Positions 34,084-43,103 of a stretch of 64,000 nt of DNA are shown here, piece after piece. Numbering within the stretch: position 1 is the stretch's first letter; each line of letters starts with the position of its first letter. The DNA is taken from positions 340,201 to 404,200 of the forward strand of contig NZ_FXTE01000002.1 of NCBI RefSeq assembly GCF_900182615.1, in the 5' to 3' direction. A program made the position numbers and the translations under genes. Under the pieces are notes generated by a model that did not search any database, was not told the origin of the DNA, and worked only from the letters and a program-made list of their open reading frames with translations. Source of the DNA: Ruegeria faecimaris (GTDB lineage: Bacteria > Pseudomonadota > Alphaproteobacteria > Rhodobacterales > Rhodobacteraceae).

Positions 34084-34989
34084 CTAAACCGAACCGTCCT
34101 GAACCTCTTGAATGATCCAATCTTTCAGCGCCCGGGCACTTTCGGACAAGTCTTCATCCGAGCGGCCAACCAGATAAAACTTGTTTGGAGCGATCTGGAG
34201 GTGGGGCCCGATTGCCACCAGCTTTCCCGATTGCAGCATGGGTTGGATCAAGCGTTGCCATCCAAGAACCAGACCGGCCCCCTTACGCGCCCGCTGGAGG
34301 GCTACCGAATAGCTGTTCACACGAGAATCGATCGGAATGGTTCCCGTGTACCCGAGTTGTTGAAACCATTCGGGCCAAGTGGTCCAGCTGCGGTCTTCAG
34401 AGTCCAGATGTATCAGTCGTTCAGCGGCGAGATCTTCAAGGCTTGCACCGGCCAACCGATCCGCCACCTCTGGGCAGGCGACGGGGACCAGACAATCCCG
34501 AAACAAAGGAGTGTGCGAAAGGTCACCGTTGCCGTCCCGGCCGTAGCGAATAAAGAAATCGATATCCGGCCGATCCCGAAATGGTCGATCCTGTGAAAGC
34601 TGGTCAACATTTACTTCAGGCATTTCGCGCCAGAACCGGATTACCGATGGCGACAACCAAAGAGCAGCCACTGCAGTGGTTGATCCTACGGTTACCTTTT
34701 CGACGGTGGCACGGTCGCGGATTGTTGCCAGTGTTTTTGAGATGCGGGTAAACGAAGAAGCCAGCGCGTCATACAGCGCTTTGCCGTCTTCCGTCAGTTC
34801 GACCCCTCGGTGTTTGCGCTGGAACAAGGCGGTGCCAAGATCACCTTCCAACGCTTTGATCTGATGACTGACCGCGCCCGGCGTTACCGACAGTTCTTCA
34901 GCCGCATTCTTAAAGCTTAGATGGCGCGCAGCGGCTTCGAAGGCCGACAGCGTGGTGAGTGGCGGCAGATTATAGTGGCGTCTGGACAT
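34084..34989 (-). CDS. LysR-family regulator (GcvA-like)
   Basis: The 301-residue regulator has an N-terminal winged helix with LSAFEAAARHLSFKNAAEELSV and TPGAVSHQIKALEG, close to the GcvA group. The rest is a substrate-binding domain. It is directly upstream of the Rieske gene on the same strand (91-base gap) and divergent from the MttB-family gene across 409 bases. It could control either or both. The ligand is not known. Confidence 0.88.
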   Translation of the reverse strand: MSRRHYNLPPLTTLSAFEAAARHLSFKNAAEELSVTPGAVSHQIKALEGDLGTALFQRKHRGVELTEDGKALYDALASSFTRISKTLATIRDRATVEKVTVGSTTAVAALWLSPSVIRFWREMPEVNVDQLSQDRPFRDRPDIDFFIRYGRDGNGDLSHTPLFRDCLVPVACPEVADRLAGASLEDLAAERLIHLDSEDRSWTTWPEWFQQLGYTGTIPIDSRVNSYSVALQRARKGAGLVLGWQRLIQPMLQSGKLVAIGPHLQIAPNKFYLVGRSDEDLSESARALKDWIIQEVQDGSV

Positions 34990-35138
34990 GACAGGTGTAG
35001 CCGTTGGTGGTCTTCAGGTTAATTCTTCTCACTCAAATATTGGACTTTTTAAGATTGTGCGCCAGAAGAAATTTTCCAAAACGATGATGTTGAGTGCCGT
35101 GTTTCCGATACGTGCGGTAAAGATCAGGCAATGTTTCT

Positions 35139-35285
35139 GTGACGACCGGGTTTGGTGTCAGCCAGTTCATTGACGGTTCTTATGCCATCACCGACATGGA
35201 GTGGATCATGGATATGGGCGGAGATGATCCCGCGCTAAGCATGGCAGAACTGATAGCAGGTCTGGTCGTCATCATGGGTCTGTAG
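35139..35285 (+). other. short ORF in the LysR/mttB intergenic region, doubtful
   Basis: The 409 bases between the LysR gene and the MttB-family gene hold a GTG-started frame of 48 codons. It reads like a protein C-terminus (SQFIDGSYAITDMEWIMDMG, then LIAGLVVIMGL). No ribosome site stands before it. A stop lies eight codons upstream in frame. It may be a degraded gene end or chance. Otherwise the gap shows only AT-rich promoter-like DNA. Confidence 0.25.
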
Positions 35286-35398
35286 ATCATTTCGGCGGTT
35301 TCGGGTGCGGGTCGCTTCCTGCAAACATGTATCGCAATTAGTGAGGCTTGCTTTGACCAAATACCGCAATCTTTTGGGGAGGATTGGAGGATCGCCCT

Positions 35399-36946
35399 GT
35401 GAATATGCGTACCATGACCCGAACCGGTGGCCGTGCGGCCCGGCGCGCGCTGCGCTCTGCTCCGAATTTCGAGATGTTGCCCGGCCTGACCCGAGGCATC
35501 CCCCTTTGCGAGGTGATGGACGGCAGCCAGATCGACAGGATCGACAGCGCCTCAATGGATATTCTCGAGAATGTCGGTGTTCAGTTTCGCGATGCAATCG
35601 CACTGGAGGATTGGAAAAAAGCTGGCGCAAAGGTCGAGGGCGAACTGGTCTATCTGGACCGGGGCCTGGTCCGAGAGCTGATCGCCACCATTCCCAGCAC
35701 CTTCACTTATCATGCTCGCGATCCGAACAAGAACGTGCGACTGGGCGGACGGCACTCGATCTTTGTGCCGATGACCGGCGCGCCCTTTCTGCGCGATCTC
35801 GATGACGTGAGGCGCAATCCGACGCTCGATGATCTGGCAATGTTCCACAAACTAAGCCACATGCTGCCGGCGATGCATTCCTCGGCGCATCACATTGTCG
35901 AACCTTACGACCACCCGATCAGTCAGCGACATCTGCGGATTACCTATTCGTCGATGAAACATTCGGACAAGACGTTCATGGGTATGACCACCTCGCCCAG
36001 AAACGCCGAAGACGTCATTGAGATGTGTGCGATCCTGTTCGGGGAAGATTTCATTGAAGATCATCCGGTCACCACGGGCAACTGCAACGGAAACTCTCCG
36101 CTGGTCTGGGACGAAACGATGCTGGGCGCGATGCGGGCCTTTTCTCGCCGCAATCAGCCTGTCTTGTGCTCGCCCTTTGTGCTGGGCGGGGCCAATACGC
36201 CCGCATCGGTTCCCGCCACAGTGGCGCAGTTGAACGCCGAAGCACTGAGCGCGCTGGCCTATACCCAAGTCATTCGCAAAGGTGCTCCGGCGATTTACGG
36301 GCACTACCTGTCGACGGTGTCGATGAAATCAGGTGCCCCGATGGCCGGCACGCCCGAGATCAGCCTGATGAACTTTATGATCGGGCAGATGGCCCGGTTC
36401 TACGACGTTCCATGGCGCACTTCGAATACGCTGGGTGGGGCCAAGACATTTGATGCGCAGGCCGGCTACGAATCCGCCACGACGCTGCAGGCGGTTCTTC
36501 ATTCCGGTGCGAACTATATTTGGCATTCGGCTGGCTGGAATGAGGCTGGGATGCATTGTTCCACCGCCAAGTTCATTGTCGATGCTGAACAATGTGCGAT
36601 GGCTTATCGCATGGCAGAAGGCCCGCAATGGGATGATTTCGACCAAGCTCTTGCCGCCATTCCAGAGGTCGGTCCAGGCGGGCACTATCTGGGTCATCCG
36701 CACACGCAGGACAATTTTCAAACGGCGTTTTTCATGCCCGAGATGTTCGACAATAACTCGATTGAGCAATGGGTGGCAGAAGGCGGGGTTGAGATCACTG
36801 AGCGCGCGTTGAAGCACGCGCGCAAGCTGCTGGCCGAATACCAGGAACCGACACTGGACGTGGCCAAAAACGAGGCCCTGCTGGACTATATTGCCCGGCG
36901 AGAACGGGAAATTCCCGCCGCTGACGAGCTGAACCAAACCTATTAA
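35399..36946 (+). CDS. trimethylamine methyltransferase (MttB) family protein, without pyrrolysine
   Basis: The protein has about 515 residues and belongs to the MttB superfamily of corrinoid-dependent methyltransferases, with the TIM-barrel segments FVPMTGAPFLRDL, TTGNCNGNSPLVWD and AGYESATTLQAVLHSGANY. There is no in-frame TAG, so it is a non-pyrrolysine member like glycine betaine methyltransferase MtgB. No corrinoid protein or RamA-type activator lies in the window. GTG at 35399 is eight bases after GGAGG; ATG at 35405 is an alternative. It leads a transcript with two SDRs and probably demethylates a quaternary amine. Confidence 0.85.
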   Translation: MNMRTMTRTGGRAARRALRSAPNFEMLPGLTRGIPLCEVMDGSQIDRIDSASMDILENVGVQFRDAIALEDWKKAGAKVEGELVYLDRGLVRELIATIPSTFTYHARDPNKNVRLGGRHSIFVPMTGAPFLRDLDDVRRNPTLDDLAMFHKLSHMLPAMHSSAHHIVEPYDHPISQRHLRITYSSMKHSDKTFMGMTTSPRNAEDVIEMCAILFGEDFIEDHPVTTGNCNGNSPLVWDETMLGAMRAFSRRNQPVLCSPFVLGGANTPASVPATVAQLNAEALSALAYTQVIRKGAPAIYGHYLSTVSMKSGAPMAGTPEISLMNFMIGQMARFYDVPWRTSNTLGGAKTFDAQAGYESATTLQAVLHSGANYIWHSAGWNEAGMHCSTAKFIVDAEQCAMAYRMAEGPQWDDFDQALAAIPEVGPGGHYLGHPHTQDNFQTAFFMPEMFDNNSIEQWVAEGGVEITERALKHARKLLAEYQEPTLDVAKNEALLDYIARREREIPAADELNQTY

Positions 36947-37013
36947 AGATTTCGCCTTGGACCTATCCCGACTGCATTGTCGGGTGGGTTTCCATTTAGC
37001 ACTCGGAGGGAAA

Positions 37014-37745
37014 ATGGAGCTGACGGGCAAAACAGCGCTCATCACAGGGGCTGCGGGCGGCATCGGATCTGCTATTGCACAGCGGATGCGGCAGGCAGGG
37101 GCACGAGTTGCGGTTGCGGACGTTTCGGTTGAGGGTATCGAGGCCGACGCCCATTTGCCCGGCGATTTGCGCGAGAGCGCTTATGCAGATGCATTGCCGC
37201 AACATGCGGCGGATGCGCTGGGCGGGCTGAATATCGTTGTTAACAATGCGGGGGTCATCACCCGCGGAGCGGTGACCGAGACCTCGGATACCGACTGGGC
37301 ATTGTCGCTGGGCGTGAATGTCGAGGCGCCCTTTCGCATCTGTCGCGCCGCAATCCCGATCATGGCGGCGCGTGGTGGTGGCGCCATCGTGAACACCGCG
37401 TCATGCTGGGGCCTGCGCCCTGGGCCGAACCACGCGGTCTATTGCATGACCAAGGCAGCCATTGCGTCGTTGACACAATGCATGGGTATGGACCACGCGC
37501 ATCAGGGCATCCGCATTAACGCCGTATGCCCGAATGAAGTAAACACGCCGATGCTGCGGTCGGGGTTTGAAAAACGCGGCTTTGATCCGGATACTGCCGT
37601 GGCCGAGCTGGGCCGGACGGTGCCCTTGGGGCGTATCGCCGAGCCCGAGGATATTGCTGATGTGGTGATGTTTCTTGCCTCGGACGCCGCGCGCTATGTG
37701 TGCGGGGCATTGCTGGAAGTGAACGGAGGAAAACCGGTTTCATGA
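37014..37745 (+). CDS. SDR family oxidoreductase
   Basis: The 243-residue short-chain dehydrogenase has the cofactor motif [12 protein letters not shown] in the middle, and the catalytic serine (NTASCWG) and YCMTK. The acidic residue after strand 2 (VADVS) suggests NAD. The ATG has CGGAGGG upstream. It lies 67 bases after the MttB-family gene; a CCCGAC/GTCGGG hairpin at 36967-36984 stands between them and could tune expression. The stop overlaps the start of the next SDR. The substrate is unknown; an alcohol or carbinolamine from the same pathway is inferred. Confidence 0.87.
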   Translation: MELTGKTALITGAAGGIGSAIAQRMRQAGARVAVADVSVEGIEADAHLPGDLRESAYADALPQHAADALGGLNIVVNNAGVITRGAVTETSDTDWALSLGVNVEAPFRICRAAIPIMAARGGGAIVNTASCWGLRPGPNHAVYCMTKAAIASLTQCMGMDHAHQGIRINAVCPNEVNTPMLRSGFEKRGFDPDTAVAELGRTVPLGRIAEPEDIADVVMFLASDAARYVCGALLEVNGGKPVS

Positions 37746-38476
37746 CGCGATTTACCGGCAAAACCGCGCTGGTCACGGGCGGGCGCAGCGGTATCGGACG
37801 CGCCATCGCGGAACGTTTGCAACACGAAGGTGGACGGGTCTTTACCGCGCAACGTGGGAGCGATCCGGAATTCGAAGGGTTCGAGGCCGATTTCAGAGAT
37901 CCCCTCAGCCCGCAAACGGTGGTCAATCAGGTCGTTGATCAGGCCGGGCGATTGGACATTCTGGTCAATAATGCAGGCATGATGCAGGAAGCCGGCGTCG
38001 AGCAGATGAGCATTGCGGACTGGCAGCGCACGCTGACAGTCAACCTCACGGCCCCGTTCCTGCTGATCAAGGCGGCGCTGCCCCATTTACGACGGGCCGG
38101 CGGGGCGATTGTCAATATCGGCTCGATTGAGGGGCTGGGCAGCAATCCCGGCCATGCCGCCTATTGCGCATCCAAAGCCGGGTTGCATGGTCTGACACGA
38201 GCGGTGGCCGTGGATCATGGGGCAGAGGGCATTCGTTGCAACGCCGTGGCCCCTGGCTGGATCGACACCGAGTTGAACGTGGATTTCATCGCCTCAATGC
38301 CGGACCCGGAGACATTTCACGAGGATATCAAGCGCATACACCCCGTTGCCCGAACCGGAAGCCCACAAGAGGTTGCGGCGCTCGTCGCCTTCCTGGCGTC
38401 GGGTGATGCCAGCTTTATCACCGGGCAGGTCTACACAGTAGACGGAGGCCGCATGGCCAAGCTGAGCCTGCCCTGA
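37742..38476 (+). CDS. second SDR family oxidoreductase
   Basis: The 244-residue protein has [16 protein letters not shown], a serine in NIGSIEGLG and YCASK, so the catalytic set is complete. An arginine after strand 2 (TAQRG) suggests a preference for NADP or a mixed one, unlike its neighbour. It overlaps the preceding SDR (ATGA) and ends one base before the convergent FAD oxidoreductase gene. The pair might carry out successive oxidations in the catabolic pathway of this locus. Confidence 0.87.
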   Translation: MTRFTGKTALVTGGRSGIGRAIAERLQHEGGRVFTAQRGSDPEFEGFEADFRDPLSPQTVVNQVVDQAGRLDILVNNAGMMQEAGVEQMSIADWQRTLTVNLTAPFLLIKAALPHLRRAGGAIVNIGSIEGLGSNPGHAAYCASKAGLHGLTRAVAVDHGAEGIRCNAVAPGWIDTELNVDFIASMPDPETFHEDIKRIHPVARTGSPQEVAALVAFLASGDASFITGQVYTVDGGRMAKLSLP

Positions 38477-39817
38477 TCACTCGTCCCGCGCGCGCCATTC
38501 TTTCCAGCGCAGCACCGCATTGGCACCGATCTCGCGGAATGGCTTTGGGGGTAGGCGTTTGGGTTGACCCTGGGCGTCGAAATACCGGGTGATATTCGAG
38601 CTGTGGCCGCAGGCGCGTTCTGCCGCCGCGATACCGGTCAGGGTGCCGCGCGCCGTGCCCAGCCCGTTCTGGACACAGCCAGAAATTACGCCCTGTTCGA
38701 CCTCTCGTGCGACGGCGACGCCGTTCAGGCTGAGGCAGAGATGACCGGCCCAGCGATATTGCATGTCCAGCCCGGCCAACTGCGGAAATCGCTGGTCGAA
38801 TTTGCGCTGCATCACCCGCGAGGCGCGCGCCAGATCACCAGCAGTCGAGGTCATGCCCGGGCGCAAGGCCGCGCAGGTACGAGTTATGATCCGATTGCCG
38901 CCCTGTGCCGTATCAATGCGCCGCATCGTTGTACCCAACGGATCAGATGGTGTGACACTCCAGCGGGGTTGCCCCCCCAGCCGCGACAGTACTTCGGTGT
39001 CCAGCTCCGGGGTCATTGCCGCAAACAGGAACAGCTGCATCAGGCGGTCACGCTCGATCCCAAAGCTTTCCAGATGCCCGTTCACCGTGAGGATGACTGT
39101 ACCAGTGCTGACGGTACCGCGCGCGGTTTTTACCAGCCACGCACCGCCTTGCTTCTCAAACCCGGTCACGCCAGAGCTCTCGTACAATGCAATGCCATCC
39201 TTGATCAGTCCCGCAGCCAGACCACGAATATAGCCTGCTGGTTGCAACATAACCGTGCCGGGCGTGTATAGCCCCGACCGATAGTGGCACGACCCTGTCA
39301 GGGCGTGCATCTGCTGTTGGTCGAGCATTTCACTGGTCTCACCCAAAGTGCTGAGATGATGCGCATAGCTGATATTATGTGCATGTCCCGCCGCGCTCAC
39401 CGCTCCGTTAACCTTGCCAGCCGGATCAAAGAAATTCGGGTCGATCTGATATTGCTCGACCGCCGATCGGGCAAAATCAATTGCAAGTCGGTTTAGTGTG
39501 ATCATGGTGCGATCATCCCCCGGCCCGGAATAATTGTCCGAGGCCAGGTCATGTGGCAGATCGATCATAAAACCCGTATTGCGCCCAGCAGCCCCTTCGG
39601 CCACGCGGCCAGCCTCAAGCACGATGATCTTTGCGTCGCTTTGCAGCTGCCTCAAACGCTGTGCCGCTGACAGGCCTGCGAAACCGGCACCAACAATCAC
39701 GACATCCGCCGTCAGATCACCATCCAGTTCTTGGGCTGGGGGTGGATCGCCTAATATGACGCTCCAGGCCGCAGGTCCGCGATGGACTGGCAGGGTTCGG
39801 GCGGCATAGCTGCTCAA
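38477..39817 (-). CDS. FAD-dependent amine oxidoreductase (PuuB-like)
   Basis: The 446-residue flavoprotein of the DAO family has VVIVGAGFAGLSAAQRL and an ARG-rich motif VAEGAAGRNTGFMIDLPHD typical of PuuB-like gamma-glutamylputrescine oxidases. It would oxidise a secondary or primary amine to an imine/aldehyde and pass electrons to oxygen. It overlaps the aldehyde dehydrogenase gene by four bases, which makes an amine-to-aldehyde-to-acid sequence likely. It is the last gene of the gntR-dapA-like-aldh-FAD operon. Its substrate is unknown. Confidence 0.83.
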   Translation of the reverse strand: MSSYAARTLPVHRGPAAWSVILGDPPPAQELDGDLTADVVIVGAGFAGLSAAQRLRQLQSDAKIIVLEAGRVAEGAAGRNTGFMIDLPHDLASDNYSGPGDDRTMITLNRLAIDFARSAVEQYQIDPNFFDPAGKVNGAVSAAGHAHNISYAHHLSTLGETSEMLDQQQMHALTGSCHYRSGLYTPGTVMLQPAGYIRGLAAGLIKDGIALYESSGVTGFEKQGGAWLVKTARGTVSTGTVILTVNGHLESFGIERDRLMQLFLFAAMTPELDTEVLSRLGGQPRWSVTPSDPLGTTMRRIDTAQGGNRIITRTCAALRPGMTSTAGDLARASRVMQRKFDQRFPQLAGLDMQYRWAGHLCLSLNGVAVAREVEQGVISGCVQNGLGTARGTLTGIAAAERACGHSSNITRYFDAQGQPKRLPPKPFREIGANAVLRWKEWRARDE

Positions 39818-41310
39818 TCCACGGCCTCATCCGCATCGTCGGACAGGTCGACCCAGATGGTTTTTAGCTGGGTATACTGGTCATGCGCATGGATCGAGTT
39901 GTCGCGCCCACCAAAGCCAGACTGTTTATAACCGCCAAAGGGCGTGGTGATATCGCCCTCTCCAAAACTGTTTACAGTCACCGTTCCCGCCCGGATCATC
40001 CGCGCCCCGCGAATGGCGCGTTTCGCATTGGCTGTGAAGATCGACGCACACAAACCATACTCGGTATCGTTGGCGATCTTGATGGCCTCATCAAAGCTGG
40101 AAACCGTGATCACCGAAAGAATGGGACCAAAGATCTCGTCACGTGCCAGGATGGCGTCATTGCCAGGGAGTTCGACTACGGTGGCCTCGACAAAGCCATT
40201 GTCCGCTTTGCCTCCGATCACTACGTTTTCGGCCTGATCCAGATATCCGCAGACGTTATCGAAATGAGCTTCGCTGACCATTGCGCCCAATCGTGTTTCC
40301 GGGTTCAGAGGCTCGCCGATATTCCATTGCTTTACATGATGGGCGATGCGGTCGAGCAACTCGGCCTTTATGTCCTTGTGGACAATCAGGCGGGACGTGG
40401 CCGAGCAGTTCTCACCCATATTCCAGAACGCACCGTTGACGATATGTGCCGCCACGCGGTCCAGATTTTCTGCATCTTCCATCACAATGGCCGGATTCTT
40501 GCCGCCCATTTCAAGCACCACCTCTTTGGCGTTGCTTTCCGCCGAATAGCTCAGGAACCGTTTGCCAGTCACGGTTGAGCCGGTGAAGGACACCATATCT
40601 ATATCCATGTGCCGTCCAATAGGTTCGCCCACCTCGGCACCTGCGCCGGGGACGATGTTCAGGACGCCGCGTGGCAGACCGGCCTCCATCGCCAGTTCGG
40701 CCAGCCGCAATGCCGTCAGTGAAGTTTCCTCGGCCGGTTTCACCACCACCGAGCAGCCCGCAGCCAGAGCGGGCCCGATTTTCCATGCCAGCATCAGCAA
40801 TGGGAAATTCCAGGGCAGGACTAACCCGACAACGCCAATCGGCTCGCGCACGACCAAAGCGATGTGGTCGTCACTGGCGGGCGAGACCTGATCATAGATC
40901 TTGTCGATCGCCTCAGCGTGCCATTTCAGGCAATGAATGGTCTCGGGCAGGTCGACGGTCTCGCAGTCAAAGATGGTCTTGCCACTGTCGATACTTTCCA
41001 TCACCGCCAGTTCACGTGCATTGCGTGTGATTAGTTTGGTCAACCGGATCAGCACATTTTTGCGCTCGGATGGGTGCAGCCTCGACCAGCGGCCATCTTC
41101 GAACGCTTCGCGCGCCTTCTCGACGGCAAAATCCACGTCCGCTACACCACAGGCGGCAATGTTGGCCAATTTCTTGTTGGTCGCCGGGTTAACCGTTGTG
41201 AAGGACTGCCCTGAAATCGCCGGGCGGTACGCGCCATCAATAAAGGCGCCGGTTGGCAAGGTCAGACCCGCGGCGATGGAGTCGTATTCGTCCTGCGTCA
41301 GCAATGTCAT
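39814..41310 (-). CDS. NAD-dependent aldehyde dehydrogenase (PuuC-like)
   Basis: The 498-residue enzyme has the family motifs PWNFPLLMLAWKIGPALAAG, FTGSTVTGK, the catalytic glutamate in LEMGGKNP and the cysteine in GENCSATSR. It is close in pattern to gamma-glutamyl-gamma-aminobutyraldehyde dehydrogenase. It lies between the DapA-like gene (three-base gap) and the FAD oxidoreductase (overlap). It would oxidise the aldehyde produced by one of these neighbours. Confidence 0.92.
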   Translation of the reverse strand: MTLLTQDEYDSIAAGLTLPTGAFIDGAYRPAISGQSFTTVNPATNKKLANIAACGVADVDFAVEKAREAFEDGRWSRLHPSERKNVLIRLTKLITRNARELAVMESIDSGKTIFDCETVDLPETIHCLKWHAEAIDKIYDQVSPASDDHIALVVREPIGVVGLVLPWNFPLLMLAWKIGPALAAGCSVVVKPAEETSLTALRLAELAMEAGLPRGVLNIVPGAGAEVGEPIGRHMDIDMVSFTGSTVTGKRFLSYSAESNAKEVVLEMGGKNPAIVMEDAENLDRVAAHIVNGAFWNMGENCSATSRLIVHKDIKAELLDRIAHHVKQWNIGEPLNPETRLGAMVSEAHFDNVCGYLDQAENVVIGGKADNGFVEATVVELPGNDAILARDEIFGPILSVITVSSFDEAIKIANDTEYGLCASIFTANAKRAIRGARMIRAGTVTVNSFGEGDITTPFGGYKQSGFGGRDNSIHAHDQYTQLKTIWVDLSDDADEAVD

Positions 41311-41313
41311 ACC

Positions 41314-42231
41314 TTACCCCTCTGCCATGATGTCAGCGATTTTCTGTTTCAGCACGCGCGTCACTTGCTCTAGCGCGCGTTTGTCATCTTTGTTCAAAGA
41401 TTTCAGCGGCGGTCGAACGGTGCCCGCGTCAATCCCATTCATTGTGACACCATGCTTGATGGTCTGGATGAATTTTCCACCCTGTTCCAATACCCGCATC
41501 AAGGGCATCAGCGCCGACATGATCCGGCGGCCCTTGGCATAATTGCCCTCGATTACACAGGCCTGGTATAGCGCCACATGCTCGGCAGGCAGAAAGTTCG
41601 AGCCGCCACAGACCCAGAACGGCGCGCCCCAGGCAAAGAACTCCAGCGCCTGATCGTCCATACCGCATCCCAGTTGGATATGCGGATAGTCCCGCGCCAG
41701 AAGATGAACCCGGTTGATATCGCCCGAACTTTCCTTGATGCCGCAGAAATTCCTGCTGCGTCCGACGCGGTCCAGGAATTCCTCGCCCATCATCGTGCCT
41801 GTGCGGTGAGGATAATTGTACAGCATTACCGGCAGGTCGGCGGCCTTGTCGATGGCCAGCGCATTCAGCGCATTTTCGCGGTCGGTGGGCACCGAATAGG
41901 GCGGGCTGGCCAACAGGATCGCATCTGCCCCGATTTCCTTTGCACCCGACGCCAGCGCAACCGAGTCCGACGTCAACATCGCGCCCGTGCCAACAACCAG
42001 AGGCAAACGGCCTTTCAGACGCACATGGGTGAACCGCGCCAATTCCAGCCGTTCCTCCACGGTCTGCGCATAATTCTCACCGGTCGACCCGCCCGAGATC
42101 AGACCATGCACGCCATTCTTGATCAGAAGCTCGATCACCTGCGCCAGCGCGTCCCAGTTGACGCTGTCATCGGCCTGATAGGGCGTGACCACCGGGGTAT
42201 AGACCCCCTCAAATCGGAAAATTGGATTCAT
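41314..42231 (-). CDS. DapA-family lyase/aldolase
   Basis: The 305-residue protein has the dihydrodipicolinate synthase fold. The Schiff-base lysine is in CGIKESSGD, the catalytic tyrosine in LYNYPHRTG, and GGSTGENYAQT is the early conserved loop. The TT pair of true DapA reads ST, so it is a catabolic member, such as a 2-keto-sugar-acid aldolase or a hydroxyproline-pathway deaminase/dehydratase. It starts eight bases after the gntR stop, so the regulator leads the operon. The ATG at 42231 is chosen because the fold starts there. Confidence 0.85.
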   Translation of the reverse strand: MNPIFRFEGVYTPVVTPYQADDSVNWDALAQVIELLIKNGVHGLISGGSTGENYAQTVEERLELARFTHVRLKGRLPLVVGTGAMLTSDSVALASGAKEIGADAILLASPPYSVPTDRENALNALAIDKAADLPVMLYNYPHRTGTMMGEEFLDRVGRSRNFCGIKESSGDINRVHLLARDYPHIQLGCGMDDQALEFFAWGAPFWVCGGSNFLPAEHVALYQACVIEGNYAKGRRIMSALMPLMRVLEQGGKFIQTIKHGVTMNGIDAGTVRPPLKSLNKDDKRALEQVTRVLKQKIADIMAEG

Positions 42232-42238
42232 TCCGTCC

Positions 42239-42949
42239 TCATGCAGGTTTCGAAAGCGGTGGGAGGCCCATTGGGACATCCAGCGCATCGGGCATCACGA
42301 ACAGTTCGATCTGATCGCGTGACAGGTTCCAGTGATCTTCGGCCAGCTGCGCAGCAGCCGTTTCATCGCGTGTCTCTATGGCGTCGATGATGGCGTCGTG
42401 TTGCTGGCTTGCCTCGGACAGGTTTTCGACCATCCTGCCCGACTGTGGCCGGTAGAAGGTCATGCCGATACGGGCATGGTCAATCAGCAAACGGTTGAAA
42501 GAGGGCAATAGATAGACATTGCCCGACATTTCGCCGGTCACTTCGTGAAAGCGGTTATTGGCCAGGGCGCGCTCTTCGGCTGCCCCATCCCGCAGCGCGG
42601 CCTTGAATGCCTGCTGTGCGGTTTTCAGGGCTTCAATCTGCACAGGCTTTGCATTCGCCGCTGCCAGTCGCAGGATTGCACCATAGATCATCGGCGCGGC
42701 CAGAAAGAAATCGCGCAAGGTGGTATACGACATTTCGGACACGCGCGCGCTGCGGTTTGTTCGCAGGTCCAGATACCCTTCTCCGGCGAGTTGTCGGAAC
42801 ACTTCGCGTAAAGGCGTTCTCGACAGGCCAAACGCATCGGACAGATGCACCTCGTCCAGATCGGTGCCAGGTTGCAGGCGCAAAGTCAGGATCGAGACCT
42901 TCAAGTGCTCGGCCAGCTGCGTTTTGCGGGTTTTTGCGACGTCCTTCAT
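42239..42949 (-). CDS. GntR-family regulator with FCD domain
   Basis: The 236-residue regulator has an N-terminal winged helix with LKVSILTLRLQPGTDLDE, LSRTPLREVFRQLAGEGYL and a C-terminal all-helix FCD domain holding HEVTGEMSGN and SQQHDAIIDAIETRD (metal/ligand histidines). It is the first gene of the operon and divergent from the GlxA-type regulator. The intergenic TGTATACA palindrome at 43026 is a good operator candidate. It probably represses the operon until the substrate appears. Confidence 0.9.
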   Translation of the reverse strand: MKDVAKTRKTQLAEHLKVSILTLRLQPGTDLDEVHLSDAFGLSRTPLREVFRQLAGEGYLDLRTNRSARVSEMSYTTLRDFFLAAPMIYGAILRLAAANAKPVQIEALKTAQQAFKAALRDGAAEERALANNRFHEVTGEMSGNVYLLPSFNRLLIDHARIGMTFYRPQSGRMVENLSEASQQHDAIIDAIETRDETAAAQLAEDHWNLSRDQIELFVMPDALDVPMGLPPLSKPA

Positions 42950-43025
42950 CCGGATCCTCCAGCCCAGCCAGCAAGAATCGATTGGGTTCGATTGCCTCCT
43001 TTTTGTATCCGAATAAAATACATAT

Positions 43026-43033
43026 TGTATACA
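43026..43033. promoter_or_regulatory. TGTATACA palindrome between gntR and glxA-type genes
   Basis: An 8-base perfect palindrome in AT-rich DNA, in the form T-GTATAC-A, lies in the 154-base divergent region. FadR-subfamily GntR proteins often bind such short TGT/ACA-type sites. It is the only strong dyad there. Confidence 0.45.
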
Positions 43034-43103
43034 TATAAATTTCGTGCAGCATAATCCAACGACAAAGACTCAGCCAATCCGGCCGAACAAAGTGGAAAAC
43101 CCT

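Noticed and set aside
35399..36946. Pyrrolysine-containing trimethylamine methyltransferase
   Set aside because: There is no in-frame TAG inside the gene and no pylTSBCD gene in the window.
41314..42231. 4-hydroxy-tetrahydrodipicolinate synthase (dapA proper)
   Set aside because: The threonine pair of DapA is replaced by ST and the gene lies in a regulated catabolic operon.
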